Part shown: positions 51,601-62,791 of the stretch, piece after piece
Layout: every line of letters begins with the position of its first letter
Position numbering within the stretch: position 1 is the first letter of the stretch
Assembly: GCA_037577475.1 (NCBI GenBank)
Contig: CM075188.1
Span: 14,404,501-14,468,500 of the forward strand
DNA: 64,000 nucleotides
Origin: Chaunax sp. Z400
Taxonomy: Eukaryota; Chordata; Actinopteri; Lophiiformes; Chaunacidae
Reading direction: 5' to 3'
Made by a program: the position numbers and the translations under genes
The notes under the pieces: generated by a model
Seen by the model: the letters and a program-made list of their open reading frames with translations, nothing else
Databases searched by the model: none
Told to the model about the DNA's origin: nothing

Positions 51601-54600
51601 TATGCGCAGACACATGGTGGATAGTTTCAGGTTTAGGATGAAAACCTGTTTGATGGTGTGTGTGTGTATATTCTGGGATGTTCCTCTCATCTGTCTGCAG
51701 GACTGACAACTTGATTACAGTGAGCGCTAGCTGAATCTTCATTCCCGTTAGTCTTAACAGGCAGACTGAAGACGGTGTTGCACACGGCCAATAAAGTCAG
51801 CTCCCTCACACACACGGTATTGCGCGTCTTCCATAATTATTGCAGCAGCTGCTGTGTCAGTTGGAGTTAGCTTCAGTTTTGGTTGAGTGTTTTGTTATTG
51901 ATGGATGTTATAACATTGAAAGACATGGAATATGGTGTATACTGCATCTCTTATTTTATATTTGAAACACAATTCCACCTTGAGTTCATGCTTGTGTTTT
52001 ATAGTACAGTGCCACCATGCCACCCAATTTAGAACGTTTTGCTTAACACATCTATACAGAAACCAGACGTGTCCTGATTCAGAATTGTCTGTTTGCTCCC
52101 ATGATGCTCATTATTTGATACACAGAACCTCTTTCCAAATGTAATAGTTGAGAGCCTTATGTCAGCAGCCTGTCACTGTGGTCCTCAAGATGTCCCAGGA
52201 GCTGTTTTTAATGTAACCTCTGACATGGAATGAAGACAAGTTTTGGCCTCATGCAAGAAATTACCGTAAGTTGCAGTACATTAAAAAGATTTTTTTTTTT
52301 AGCATGGTGTATTTGTTCTGCCTAGCAGCATTGCAGAATATACTTGTGTAAACGTGGTGACAACAGTATTTTCAAGACGCTATTGCTGTGATGTTTTACA
52401 TTACATACACTGTCCAGAGATGACTTGGTTATAAGAAAATGTAAGCAGTAAGGCGACATATTTATTTATATATGCCGCTGATATGCTAATGATAACTCCC
52501 TGTTCCACTTTTGATTTCACGTAAACTACTCTTGTTGCTGCTGAAAATAATGATACGCCTTTGGAGGAATAACGACATTTCCAAAGAAACACCTAATGTT
52601 TCATGGATAAAGAACCCAAAGAGACAGGGAGCCACTGCGGACTTCTTTTTTTAATTGACATTTCAAATAATTTAGATCTGCAGTCAGAATTTGCATAGCT
52701 TGATGAAGATGGGCAGGAGTCAGGCACTTGGCCAAGGTCGTAAACACGTTATCAAGGTGAGGATGTGTTTTGCTATATCCAAACAATGACGATCAAGGTT
52801 GCTAACGACTTGGCATGCAACAGATGCCCAACCTGATCGACAGTCATGGGGGATGTTTCTTTGTTGGGGGTAATGGGCGGGTTTATTCTGCCATCTATTC
52901 CTGCGTGTGTCTGAGCAGCCTCCACTTATCCAAAACGCTCCCTTTCCCTCCCACATTAAACCCTTTCTGCTATCCATGTGTGCATGCGTAGGCTGTGTGG
53001 TGGGTTGTCATGACGACAGGCCTTCCTGCTGCCAGCCTACCTGGGATTGGCTTTGTGCCTCCTCCGATTGGTGCTCAGCAGCCCCCAGACATGCACCGTT
53101 GCACTCAAACAACACTTTGATGGAGTTTTATTGCCGATTCTTCCGTCTCTAAATCGTTCGTGCTGTCATCTTTATTTTGATTTATGTATTCCCTGATCTA
53201 TTTATGCATGTGAACGATGGGTGGGGAGGAGAAGTGGGAGAAGAGGAGGGGGATGGAAAGAAGACGACAGCGACAGCTACAGTGCTCGCTACTATACTCA
53301 GGGGAACGCCTGTGGTACATTTGCCTTTTAAAGGCTTTAGCAACAGACAAGCACAGCACAGCAGCAGAGCGCTACAAAGCCTCGTCTGTGGCTCCCAAGC
53401 CCGCCCCCCTGAGTCAATAGGCACTGTATGCATGTTCTGTACGCTCAGACAAAAAAGGTATTCTTTCAACTGTGCCCTTGCTCTCTGAAGAGGGTTAAAC
53501 AGTGCCGCTCACTGTTGTGGGAATTACAAAAACCAAAGGCAGGGAAAAGACATGCAGAGTGTTATTCCTGTTCTGAATCCTCCGCAAGCAAGAGTGATCA
53601 GACCAAAGCTGGGATTTTGCACACAATTTGCTTGTGCCTGTCTCTGAGCCTGACAGAAGAAAGCCTCGTGAAGGTTCTAGGAGAACAGGTACAGAGAAAC
53701 AACCCAACTTCCTCAGGAAGGAAGGGAGCCTCAAAGGCTCCACTTTCACAGAGAGAGGTGCTCTTGCAGCGAAGCAGACCCTGCGGTGTCCCCCCACTCA
53801 ATATCTGCCATCAAACAGATCAGTTAGACTTCTTGCACTGTAGCTGTATGTAAGCAGTAAAGGCAGATCAATAGCCTAGAATAAACAAGATTGATTTGGG
53901 TATGAGTCAATAAAGAATGTTTTCTTTGCGTGAAGTGTAGTGGTAAAGTAGATGGATGTTGGAACAAAGACAGACATCTTCATTTTATCACAGTTGACTA
54001 CTGAGATGTCCCCCAAGTTCAAACTACAATCTTATGCAAAGTTGTATTTTATGATTATACAATAAAAATTTCTAAATAATTTTGCTGAAGTGTTTTGGAA
54101 CTAAAGGAAGTCGGTTAAGTCATTTGGTTGTTTTGAGTTAAAAGCAACTACTTATTTCCAGAGGACTTTCTATTCATAATTGGATAATTCCTTTCTGCAA
54201 ACATGTGAAACTTTGTGCTTACCTGTCATCAAATTGTACAATTTTGCATGTTCATCTGAATTAATAAGCACGGACCACAATTTACTGTCAGTGTCTTAGT
54301 ATCTGATAGGAATTTATTAATTGGAGGTATGCCAGCAAACAACATCATCCGTCTAATTACTGCCAAATTAAATACTTATTTCCGGGGAGATTCATGGGAC
54401 ATTATTAGAAATAGATCAGTAAAATGAGTGAGCTGGTTGCCAAGGGTAACTGCGTGTGGCAACACGCGGTTAAAATAGAAGAAAGAGAGTTGAAAAAGGC
54501 TAACATTGTCATCAGAAGCCATTTCTGGCCTTAACATAGCAGGTTCCTTAGCCCTAAAGCAGTTTATTTCTATTGTTCAACATTTTAGATACTGTGACAC

Positions 54601-55596
54601 ATGTATAACCTGGAAATATACTCCATATTACAAAGAGTTACTTATCAGGCTGGGTGGGGTATGTAACGGTTTCCACTTTGTAAAGAAGTAAGATTCTATT
54701 TATTATAGCGCCTTTTGAAAAAAGTAATTTTTAAAAACAGCAAAAAAGGAAAAGTGGATTTGGGTTGAATTAATTTAAAAATTTAAAATAGCCATCAGAA
54801 GACATTTTCCCAAAATATCACAAGAGCCCTAAAGGTTTGACTGACACCACCCTCATCTGTTAATAAATTCAAATAGCTTTTACCTGTTTGGAAAAAAAAA
54901 GTCTGAAGATATCAAAATGCACTACTTGTTTGCATGGGTGATATGAGTGAGTGTATAAAGTTTGGTTAGAATATATTAAAATTATACAACTTTCCATAAT
55001 GGGAAAGCACAATCATCTTTGGATTTGCACAGATGCAGAAGAAGAATTACGAAACCTTGGTCAGTTAATCTGAGTGTGGAATAAGAATGCACAAGTTTGG
55101 AAATATCTTGAAGTCAAATGAAGCTTGGCTTGGTTGCCACATTTAGCAAAAGTTGTAGGTGGGAGACTTGCTTGGTTGACACAGTAGAAAAGGCCATAGA
55201 AGTAATCAAGTCACCAAAAAATAGGTTGAGCATAGATTAGGACTTCAAGATAGCATTGGCTTGATTTTTGAGAGGTTCCTGAGTTGGAGAAAACAAGCTT
55301 GTATACTAAGCTTGTTGATGTGAGGGTCAAAGTTGGGATGTTTGATTTCATGAGGAATCTTTGACATTGGTTGCCAGAGGGCTGATACAGGGTTTCACTT
55401 CTGAAACAAGCTTGTTTAGACCAATGAGGAGAACATAGGTTTTGTCTAGATCGATTTGAACGATAGTGTGTGACTTTGTGTTTGTGTGTCAGTGTTTCTG
55501 TTTGCACCTGTGGTATTGTGCTTGGAGGAACTGAAACTCATCCTTGATCCTGTCACAGGAGTCAGATGTTGTAAATTTCAGCGGCTGCGATGAAGC
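35019..55596 (-). CDS. tle5: TLE family member 5 (AES, amino-terminal enhancer of split), coding exons 2-7, first exon outside window
   Basis: Six minus-strand exons join in frame: 55596-55508, 50921-50858, 44182-44138, 37451-37389, 36654-36580 and 35246-35019. They encode 187 residues, which with the missing exon 1 (about 10 residues) matches the roughly 197 residues of vertebrate AES. Visible landmarks in order are KFTTSDSCDRIKDEFQ, LKLECDKLASEKSEMQRHY, YYEMSYGLNIEMHKQ, the QVLPYLSQE segment, HQQQVLAAIERAKQV, QQLQAHQLSQLQ and a C-terminus EEDGDKSD. The first five exons make the glutamine-rich Q domain, a coiled coil that oligomerises with other Groucho/TLE proteins and binds LEF/TCF. The last exon is the GP region. 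The stop after the GP region, with no CcN, SP or WD40 domains, separates TLE5 from full-length TLEs. Family knowledge: a nuclear modulator, often antagonist, of TLE repression in Wnt/Notch signalling. All introns start GT and end AG. Identification is secure; only exon 1 and the transcript ends are uncertain. Confidence 0.96.
35241..35250 (-). promoter_or_regulatory. Tandem CAG (NAGNAG) splice acceptor of tle5 exon 7
   Basis: The minus strand reads GCAGCAGCAGCTCC across the intron 6/exon 7 border. Use of the first CAG gives QQLQ at the start of the exon; use of the second would drop one glutamine. Confidence 0.55.
35247..36579 (-). other. tle5 intron 6
   Basis: This 1.33-kb intron between coding exons 6 and 7 is AT-rich. 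It holds an inverted repeat (36148-36262) but no coding sequence that I could recognise. Confidence 0.85.
36148..36262. repeat. 19-bp perfect inverted repeat in tle5 intron 6
   Basis: CTCTGCCTCTGATTGGCTT (36148-36166) and its exact reverse complement (36244-36262) are separated by 77 nt. This suggests a MITE or a foldback element. No coding sequence lies between them. Confidence 0.85.
36580..36654 (-). CDS. tle5: tle5 coding exon 6
   Basis: This 75-nt exon encodes HQQQVLAAIERAKQV followed by TPPEMNSIIR, the end of the Q domain. It is phase 0 at both ends, with acceptor CATCATCTCCAG and donor GTAAGA. NSIIR at the end is the AES-like form, in contrast to NAIIG in full-length TLEs. Confidence 0.96.
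36655..37388 (-). other. tle5 intron 5
   Basis: This short 0.73-kb intron is strongly strand-biased: purine-rich (GGAG-type) on the plus strand from 37040 to 37290, so pyrimidine-rich in the transcript. It also holds a CT/CA microsatellite at 36850-36895. No ORF of interest. Confidence 0.85.
36850..36895. repeat. CT then CA microsatellite
   Basis: About 11 CT units followed by about 12 CA units. Confidence 0.94.
37389..37451 (-). CDS. tle5: tle5 coding exon 5
   Basis: This 63-nt exon encodes 21 residues beginning AEIVKRLNGICAQ and ending LPYLSQE. It is phase 0 at both ends, with acceptor CCTTTCCAAAG and donor GTAAGC. The NGICAQVLPYLSQE form is the AES-type version; full-length TLEs usually have ICAQVIPFLSQE. 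This supports tle5 rather than another TLE. Confidence 0.96.
37771..37945. mobile_element. MITE family A, copy 1
   Basis: Terminal inverted words GCCCTTTTTACACA (37771-37784) and TGCATAAAAGGGGC (37932-37945) frame a 175-bp non-coding element. Its right half (GGTGAGGTGCAATAAAGGC, then CCCACCTTGAACAGG) matches 40402-40450. Confidence 0.65.
38012..38725 (-). pseudogene. Internally deleted Tc1/mariner-type transposase
   Basis: In transcript order (38725 down) it encodes NIIKRLRESEEISVSKGQG and LRPLRHHCIKNRQ, the helix-turn-helix region. A jump follows near SVNTV. Then come VMLWGCINAHGMG, LFQQDNAKPHSVRI with the second catalytic aspartate, and SPDLSPIENVWSI with the final acidic residue. The segment with the first catalytic aspartate is deleted and there are frame breaks, so it cannot transpose by itself. 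The left end near AAAGTTGGGACAGAG looks like an element terminus; the right end is uncertain. Confidence 0.85.
40012..40466. mobile_element. MITE family A, copy 2 (longest)
   Basis: The ends AGCCCTTCTCACACA (40012-40026) and TGTGTAAAAGGGGCT (40452-40466) are near-perfect inverted repeats. The bases AAAG lie directly outside both ends (40008-40011 and 40467-40470), a possible 4-bp target duplication. No transposase is encoded. Confidence 0.7.
40612..41746. mobile_element. Non-autonomous hAT-like element with exact 8-bp target duplication
   Basis: The left end reads CAGGGATGTGAAGTTCAAAT. The right end, on the opposite strand, reads CACGTGTCAAACTCAAAT, giving imperfect terminal inverted repeats. 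The sequence ATCTAGAT lies directly outside both ends (40604-40611 and 41747-41754), the 8-bp duplication expected for hAT transposons. There is no transposase ORF. A solo LTR sits inside it. Confidence 0.8.
41044..41473 (+). mobile_element. Solo LTR of an LTR retroelement, nested in the hAT-like element
   Basis: The 430-bp unit starts TGTTATG and ends CATAACA, perfect short inverted termini of the TG...CA kind. Inside are CAGCTGATTGGAG twice (41202-41214 and 41253-41265, each with an inverted CCAAT box), a TATA-like TATAAG (41275-41280) and AATAAA (41361-41366). This is the order U3, R, U5 of an LTR. No internal retroelement genes and no second LTR are present. Flanking 5-mers (GGTAC and GATGG) do not match, so no target duplication is visible. 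The element family (Gypsy-like, ERV-like or other) is undetermined. Confidence 0.7.
42584..42624. repeat. GT microsatellite
   Basis: About 20 uninterrupted GT units. Confidence 0.95.
44138..44182 (-). CDS. tle5: tle5 coding exon 4
   Basis: This 45-nt micro-sized exon encodes exactly YYEMSYGLNIEMHKQ, one of the most invariant stretches of the Groucho/TLE Q domain. It is phase 0 at both ends, with acceptor CCCTATCCAG and donor GTGAGT. Introns of about 6.7 kb lie on both sides. Confidence 0.97.
45925..47045. repeat. Possible hAT-like dispersed element
   Basis: Near the left edge GCAACGGTATGAGATTTTCA and near the right edge ACCGTGTTCATGGTATACC are phrases I associate with fish elements carrying CGGTAT-type ends. 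An AAT repeat (45985-46012) lies just inside. Ends and orientation are not established and no transposase is visible. Confidence 0.3.
47807..48010 (+). mobile_element. hAT-like element end, family B
   Basis: It begins AGGGGCCGTTTACACGACAA and continues CGGTTTCACCC, then a second TTTACACTACAACGGCGTT. The same order occurs on the minus strand at 26056-25930. No matching right terminus is found nearby, so this is a one-ended fragment. Confidence 0.55.
50858..50921 (-). CDS. tle5: tle5 coding exon 3
   Basis: This 64-nt exon adds T to complete the serine codon, then encodes 21 residues from LKLECDK to RHYIM. The acceptor is CTCTCCTCAG and the donor GTGAGT. The exon forms coiled-coil sequence of the Q domain. 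Its polypyrimidine tract is an unusually long run of CTCTC repeats (50922-50957 on the plus strand reads GGAGA repeats). Confidence 0.96.
50922..55507 (-). other. tle5 intron 2
   Basis: This 4.6-kb intron is mostly plain sequence. It includes a more GC-rich block at 52.9-53.8 kb with two inverted CCAAT boxes (53046-53050 and 53067-53071). From 53.9 to 55.4 kb it is AT-rich with nothing recognisable. Confidence 0.85.
55508..55596 (-). CDS. tle5: tle5 coding exon 2
   Basis: This 89-nt exon starts in phase 0 after the acceptor CTCTTTGGCAG and ends two bases into a serine codon (AG|GTGCAA donor). It encodes ASSQPLKFTTSDSCDRIKDE then FQFLQAQYH, the start of the Q domain. The split serine codon is completed by the T that opens exon 3. 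The donor GTGCAA is weaker than the other donors of this gene. Confidence 0.95.
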
Positions 55597-58500
55597 CTGC
55601 CAAAGAGAAAAGCACAATAGAAGACAAGGTAAGAAACTAATTTTAAAAAGAGACGGATTAAGTAAGATAAGGGGGTTAAAATACAGAGTACGAGACATAA
55701 TTATAAACAGGAACATGAAAACAAACAGTTTTCCATTTAGGGCAGTCCAGTTGTGCACATTACTAAGAAATTGGTTGCCAAGTATGTTTCCACACACAAG
55801 AGGCCAAATGCATAAAACCTTGTAAATGTCAGACTAAGGCAGTGCATTAACAAAATAAGAAACATTCACAACCATTATGTCTGTGAGACTTAAAGTCTCT
55901 GCATATGCTCTGCTCTGTTACATCTCAAACATTGTGAAATTATGTGCCTAACCAACATAGATGTGCAATGAGGCATTAATGGAAATCAACACTCCCTTCT
56001 TAAGTTTCTATTGACACAACTAAGACTTTTTGTACCAGCGGCATCTTCACAGTGCTGAAGCAACCTTAAGAGTCATGCCCCAAGGTCATCATGAACAATA
56101 GCATATGCTGTGAGCTACAAAAGCCTATTAATTGATGACACATGATGAGTCAAACTTACAATCCAGCGTGTGTTATCATCATTATAACAGTCATTGTTAT
56201 TCCAACATTGAATCTGGGTGACAATACATAAACCTCCTCACTCACACCAGCATCCATCTTGCTAGTAAAAATAATCACACACTTATAAATTGAACTTTGT
56301 TAAAATTTTAATGAGTCCTTTCAAGTGGTGAAAAGATTAAGCTTCAAATAAAAAGTTTCCAAATAAATTCCCTCACTGATGTCATCCTTCTCTTTGGCAC
56401 ACTGCAACATCACAAACAACTGGACACTCAATGAAGTACTTGCACACATGTTGCAAATCATGAGTTGATTAGAGGTAGGTGATATGGATAAAATTCTGTT
56501 TTGTATGGGGCTAATCCAGTCAATCAAATACCTTGGTCTTAATACAATACATGATACATACTTGACATACATGATCGTAATGAATAATTTCCAGTGAGAA
56601 ACTGTTTTCATTTAGACAGTATTTAGTCCAACCTTGCATCTCAGTGCATGTTTGTGCCATGTTTGTGTTCCTGAGATATTATATTCACAAGAGTGGGATG
56701 GACGGACGGATGGACACAGACAGACAGACAGGACAGGTTGAAAACATGACGCATCTGGCCACAATTATTACCTGGGCAAAGGCATAAATACTGAAATGTT
56801 GAAAGATTGCAGACAAATAAATGATTACAATGTGTGAAATGGAGAGGGTTGATGAAACAATTAATTTGTCACCATTAAATCATTTTCATTATTGATGTAT
56901 GGGATGGATTCATCTTAAATGTGAAAGAAAAGTAAAAATACTTACACCTCTTTGCCACTGTTATTCTCACTAGTGCCTTTATAACTGCAAATATTTGCAA
57001 AATACAGTGAAAACAATGAAGGAAACAACTACCAAAGCCTGGCAAGGCTCTTCAAAGTTCAGCGCACAGGAAGACACAGGTTACTGTTCCTGGAAGAACT
57101 TCACCCATATAAGGCTATGATCTTGGCTACGTATCAGCACTGACAATATATTATCCTGCCAACCTAAACACAAACTTAGTAAGGGTTTGTAGTTAATTTG
57201 AAAAAAGCTGACCTCCTTCACTATAAATGTTCACTTAAAAGTAGTTTGGGGAAAGAATGTGCATGAAATGCCATCTATGTTATGGCAAAACAACTTAGTT
57301 TGGGCCTCTTCCAGCAAGCTATCATCATTTCATGTAGTCTGGATGTTCAAATTCTGTTCACACTACATACTATACCTAAGGCAATGGTGCTTGGCCTCGT
57401 TGTGTGTTAGGGTACAGCAAGCATCAAGACCAAACATGGACAAAATCTCATTATTTCTCACCAAGCTGCATAATGGGTGAGGTGGAGGTGAGGGAGGAAT
57501 CGACATTTTCCCACTACTACTGAGCAAGCATAAAAACCATTAGAAATCTGATTGCAGCACTTATGGGAAGCTAGCCTGTCAGTGGGAATGACCTGAAGCT
57601 TTGCAGTCTGTTCCCCATGGCATGTTGCTAACCCTTCATTTTTAACTACAAATAGGCTGCTCCATTATTCGCTTCATGGCCAAGAAAGGTGTTAAGCATC
57701 AGGAGTCAGAGAAAGAGACCTGCGTGTTTCAAAGGCTGAATTAGTTTCTGCTATGTGGCTCAGTAGGAAGTGTTCTGTATTTAAAAAACAAAACATGCAC
57801 AGTCCTGCAAAACAGTGAAGAGCACAGTGACCTCAGCCATTACACTTTCAAATGTCATCAGAAGTCCTGACATTATCATGCTGCCGCCACACACACCTCG
57901 ATCCACAAAAACCAAGCCGCTGCTCAGAGGTTCTATATGCAAAGCAGAATAACCTTTTCCATTATCTCTCAGGCCATCCAGTTTGGCATGGACCAAACCG
58001 AGCAAACCGCAGCTCGGCTAAATGGCTCTGTGCCACACAGAGCCTGTGTCAACATAAGGCACTTAGCTACGGGCAGCTATGCAACTCACATTGCAATAAG
58101 TGTTCCCTGCACTGGCATCGTGTCTGAAAAGTGTGTATGCGTATGTTTGTCTACAGGTTAGCCCCTGTGCCTGAGGATAGATTTGTTGCCCTAGATATGA
58201 TTTCCTCCCAGTGTAGCGCAGTACGGACACATTTAAAATAGTTAAGGTTTTGCTCAGTCAACAGCCCCAGGCAGGACATTCAGTTCTACAGGGAATAAGG
58301 ATGGAGACAGAGAAGACGAACAGAAGAAGATTTAGAAAAGAGGCGAGAGCAAGAAATGGAGTGCAGGAACAAGGGGTTTTTTTCTTTGATATTTGTACAG
58401 AGAAAAGATCTTTTTAGGGAAAACTACATAATGTGAAATAGCATAATGTCTACCATTTCAGGCTAAATCGTCATTTTGGTAAGAGAGCAGAGCCCAAAAG

Positions 58501-59787
58501 TAAGAGGCCACAGTGGCCCAGTTAAGAAAAAAAATGTACTTAAAACTTTTCTTTTCTCATAATGATATGAAATGACTGTTCCAATTGATCAATCAGTGGT
58601 CATCAGTGTTTTAACTTCACCATCTCCATCAACAGAGGGGCGATGATAATGGAAAAGCAAAAATTTATCCTAATGTGTAACAAGCTGAACTGAACTGGAC
58701 GGTTTGGTGGAAACATGGCTTATGTGCCTGGTAACATTACAGAAAGGATACCTATATCTTTTTATTAATCCTTTTTGTTAAGTCAGGAACACAAGTCTCA
58801 TTCAAGGAGAAGTCTGAGAACTTAAAGAGAGGTACGTTGTTGCAGTTGTTGCCTCATTTAGATTGTCAAAATTAGCAAATATTCAGCCATGACTTTAAAC
58901 TCCAAACTCCTCTGATCAAAATGCAAAGGTTAGTTTGGCACTCTGCTAACAGGACAGACAAGGAACTGTGATGATTGATTGATGTGATAATGTTAACAAA
59001 AACAACATCCTGCATTCAGGACAAAAGTCCTCTACGACAATCTCCCAAGAGACGAGATACAAACAACTGGTGGCATAAGTTTTAGAACAGTCTTATGAAA
59101 TGGTTTTATTTTGCTAATGAGTCTACCAGTAATTCTCAAAGAAGGTCATCAAAAAAACAGCCTAAATCCTGAATAGAACATCCAGCAAAGAGCAGGAGTG
59201 TGAAGGTCGATTCTCAAAGTGCTGCCCTGATACTTTCGTCACTGCGCAACCAGGCTATGTAGGCTCCTTCTGGCTCCATCAATATACACACCTAACAATG
59301 TTTACTATCTCTCTCTCTCTTCTCTCTCTCTCTCTGTCCGTGAATATAATAAGGTGCTCTATGGGGGCCTGAGAGCCCACAACAGATGGATGCCCATAAT
59401 GTTAATGAAATACGGCCGTAATATTATGGCACATGCCATCTGCCGTGTCAAAAAAGGTACCTACATGCTGTGCATGAAAATATGTTTGTGTAAGAGAGAT
59501 GCTATGCCAACACATGTGTGTGTCTGTGTTACAGGAAAAGGTCTATACAGTGTGAATAAAACAGAGGAAGAGGTGTGTGTTAAAGCAAAAAACAGAGCAC
59601 CTTAACATTAAAGTGTGTGCGTGTAAGGACAGATTTTGTGTGTGCGCATCTGTGTGCTGGGTGTGATAAGCCTCTTTGTATGATGCTTGGCTGCCAGAGG
59701 AACAAATACTCACTGCAATGAATCATACACAAGTATACAAAAGCCCACACACACTCTTTCCTCTCATGCAAAATTTACATAGTACAC

Positions 59788-59813
59788 ACACACACGCACA
59801 CACACACACACAC
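59788..59813. repeat. CA microsatellite
   Basis: Interrupted CA run of about 13 units in tle5 intron 1. Confidence 0.9.
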
Positions 59814-61779
59814 CACAGCACCAAAATGTAGGACAATCTCTAATTTGATTCTGCCCTGCTCCTTTGAGACGTAATTAAAGCATTAAAAAGCTTTGTGCGC
59901 TGGTGAGGCAATTGAGACAGTCTTCAGCGAATAAATGGGATTCATCGTTTCAGGAAATTGCTGCCCCACCCCCATCACCCACCCACCAACCCAAACCCAC
60001 TCATCATCACCCCCCCTACACACCCACCCTTCCTGGCCTCATCATCTGCTCCAATCCATGTGAAATCTACTGTGAACCATAATGTCTATTTTAAATAAGA
60101 ATCAAGCTAAGGCTCTTTCTGCTTCATTGATCAGTCTACAAAGGTGCTAGCAAGGGACTGGGGGGGGGGGGGGTACGTATATCCAACAGATTACATAGAC
60201 CCACAAGCAAAGCACAGACATATACAATACATACAGGCACACACAATAACAGCAGGATACATTGGAAACATCCCCCTCAGTATAAATCCAGCCTGAGGGT
60301 AGCAGCCATGGGGATTGTATTTCCTGGAGCACTGCCTGACTGTTTACATCTCAGCTGGAGGATGTTTACGTGTGGTATATATACTGTATGTGTGTGTTTG
60401 GGTGTGTAAGTGTGTGCGCTCGTGTTGGGGGCAGGGATGGAGCCTTGACTTTGTAATCACACACTAATGACTGGATGTTATCTCACTCGCACTTTTAAAT
60501 TAATGCATATCATCTACACTGCAAGCAGTTGGCCCTGCTTCAGTGCCAGGCTGTCTGTTTGCTCTATAGCAACAGCCGCAAATGATGCCATTTGAGCCAT
60601 CCACCTCTGCTTTCCCTCACAGACTCCCATTGGCCAATTTGACTATGGAGGATAGACGTGAAAGAATAATTATTCAAAGATGGGACAATGACTGGAGAGA
60701 AGGTATAGTATTTATGCTGAAAGAAAAATAATCATTTGCCTTTTTCAACTGGGTTTGATGGCGAGATTATAAAGTGTGAGGGCAAATTAAAGCCATGGGA
60801 GGTGTCAACCTTTCAAAGACATTCACACTTTCTGGCACCATTTCTGAACAAAGATTCTGCACAAAGCATTCTCCCTATTAAAGAAGATAATTATATCCTG
60901 CTGTGTGTACTGGTGAATACAACACATGGGGTATGTGTTTAACATGTAGGCAAAATCTCTTAGCAAAAATTCATCACGACATGATTCACAGAGGCAAGCA
61001 TTGAGGGCTTAAGCCTTATGCTAATACACCAGCAACAAACAAGATCACATAGTCCATCTAAGAATAGCTCCAACCAAACAATTCCATCTAAATATCCCAG
61101 ATTAGTGTTTGGACTAAAGCGTATGGCCCAGTGATCTGAGAGGAGGACAGGGCTAACTGGCCTGTGTCCAAGCTAACCCGGCCAACTCTGTCTGGGCCAA
61201 GCAAGCCTCGTTATGTTAGCTGCTTAGTGTGTGTGTTTAGTGTGTGTGTGAGAGAGAGAGGAGGCTGAGGAATAGGATTGTGTCTTCAGCCGCTCTGGAC
61301 AGGGGCTTTGGAGTACGGGGAGAACCTAATCCTGTTTGGGCCAGGAATTTGATTTTGATTATTATCTCTCACGAACCAAGCCAAAGCTTACCCTCATTTT
61401 GGCAGCATTATCCCACAACACAACACACACACACGCGCACACACCTCCCCCCCTTACAGCCCAACAGATATGACCTCGTTAAGACGCTTTAAAGGGGATT
61501 ATTCTACTTTTATCACTTCGAGTGAAGTGCCCTTGCTAACATAGGCTTGGCATGGCTTGGCCTCTCTCCCCACTCTCCAGAACTATCTTGACCCTGATGC
61601 AAGGCAAGCCAAGCGCGAAGTACAAACACACACAATCATGATACTTCGGGCACACTGCCCTGCAGTGCACAAAAATGTAGTAGTATTAATCCAAAAACAG
61701 ACGCACAGGAATGTACACAATCATAGCAGACACAAGGGTGGGGGCAGCCACACTGAAACACAAATGTAGACACACAGGT

Positions 61780-61933
<154 letters not shown>

Positions 61934-62751
61934 ATAGTAAAGAGTTTGCAAAGCCAAGGGAAATGGGCAATTTGTCAAGAATGGGGAAAGTGGTGAGGCA
62001 GACAGGGCTGTGGGTTTGGAGACCATGGCTGAGATTAAAGCCAGGCTTGCAGAAGGGGGGCCTTTAAAGATTACACCCAGTACGGTTGTAGAGATGATTG
62101 ATGCCTGCTTGTAAAAACCGAGGTTATTACGTACATCTGCCAGCAAAGGAGGGAGTCGCAAAGTTCACAACAAATAAGTGGACAATGAAAGCAAAGCGCC
62201 AGCGTGGCTGACAACCAGGGAACTTCTATTTCATCTGCTCAAGTGAAGAGCTGACACTTAAATTCAGAAGTGAACACATGTTAAAAGCTTTAACATATAG
62301 AGCTATGTTTTTCCCCTAACCCTGATTGGTGTCATTTAATCTTGAGTATTTGCTCATGAGTCCCACAAGTGTTTCCCCTACCATTCATTTGGAGGGGTGG
62401 AGATGAGATGCAGTACCACCTCTGCCAGGTAAAAGTATCTTATCACAAGTCAAAGCAGAGCACCAGCAGAAGAAGGTCCGTCCACAGTTCAACAATCAAT
62501 GGCTAGTTTTGTCAGCAGACGAAGTAAGTTTGATGTTAGATGTGCAGAGCGGCCGTCATATCAAAGATGATAGCTGATGACATGCTTCCCATCAGCTTTG
62601 CTGAAGCCAATGGTTTTCAAGCTTTGAGCCTGAGTTTACAGTGACTAGAAAAACTGTTACCGCAAGACTGGAGAAACTAAATGATAATAATGCAAGTTAA
62701 CTACGAACTCCCTAACTGAATGTTGAAATATTGGCTCCCATCTCTATATGT

Positions 62752-62787
<36 letters not shown>
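62752..62787. repeat. GT microsatellite
   Basis: About 17 GT units with one TTT interruption. Confidence 0.92.

Positions 62788-62791
<4 letters not shown>

Noticed and set aside
58690..58730. Minus-strand ATG with MFPPNRP, considered as tle5 exon 1
   Set aside because: It does not match MFPQ-type TLE starts beyond three residues, has no good GT donor at the right place, and the wording resembles a fish transposon end.
60255..60290. Minus-strand MFPMYPAV frame, considered as tle5 exon 1
   Set aside because: Similarity stops after MFP and no suitable splice donor follows.
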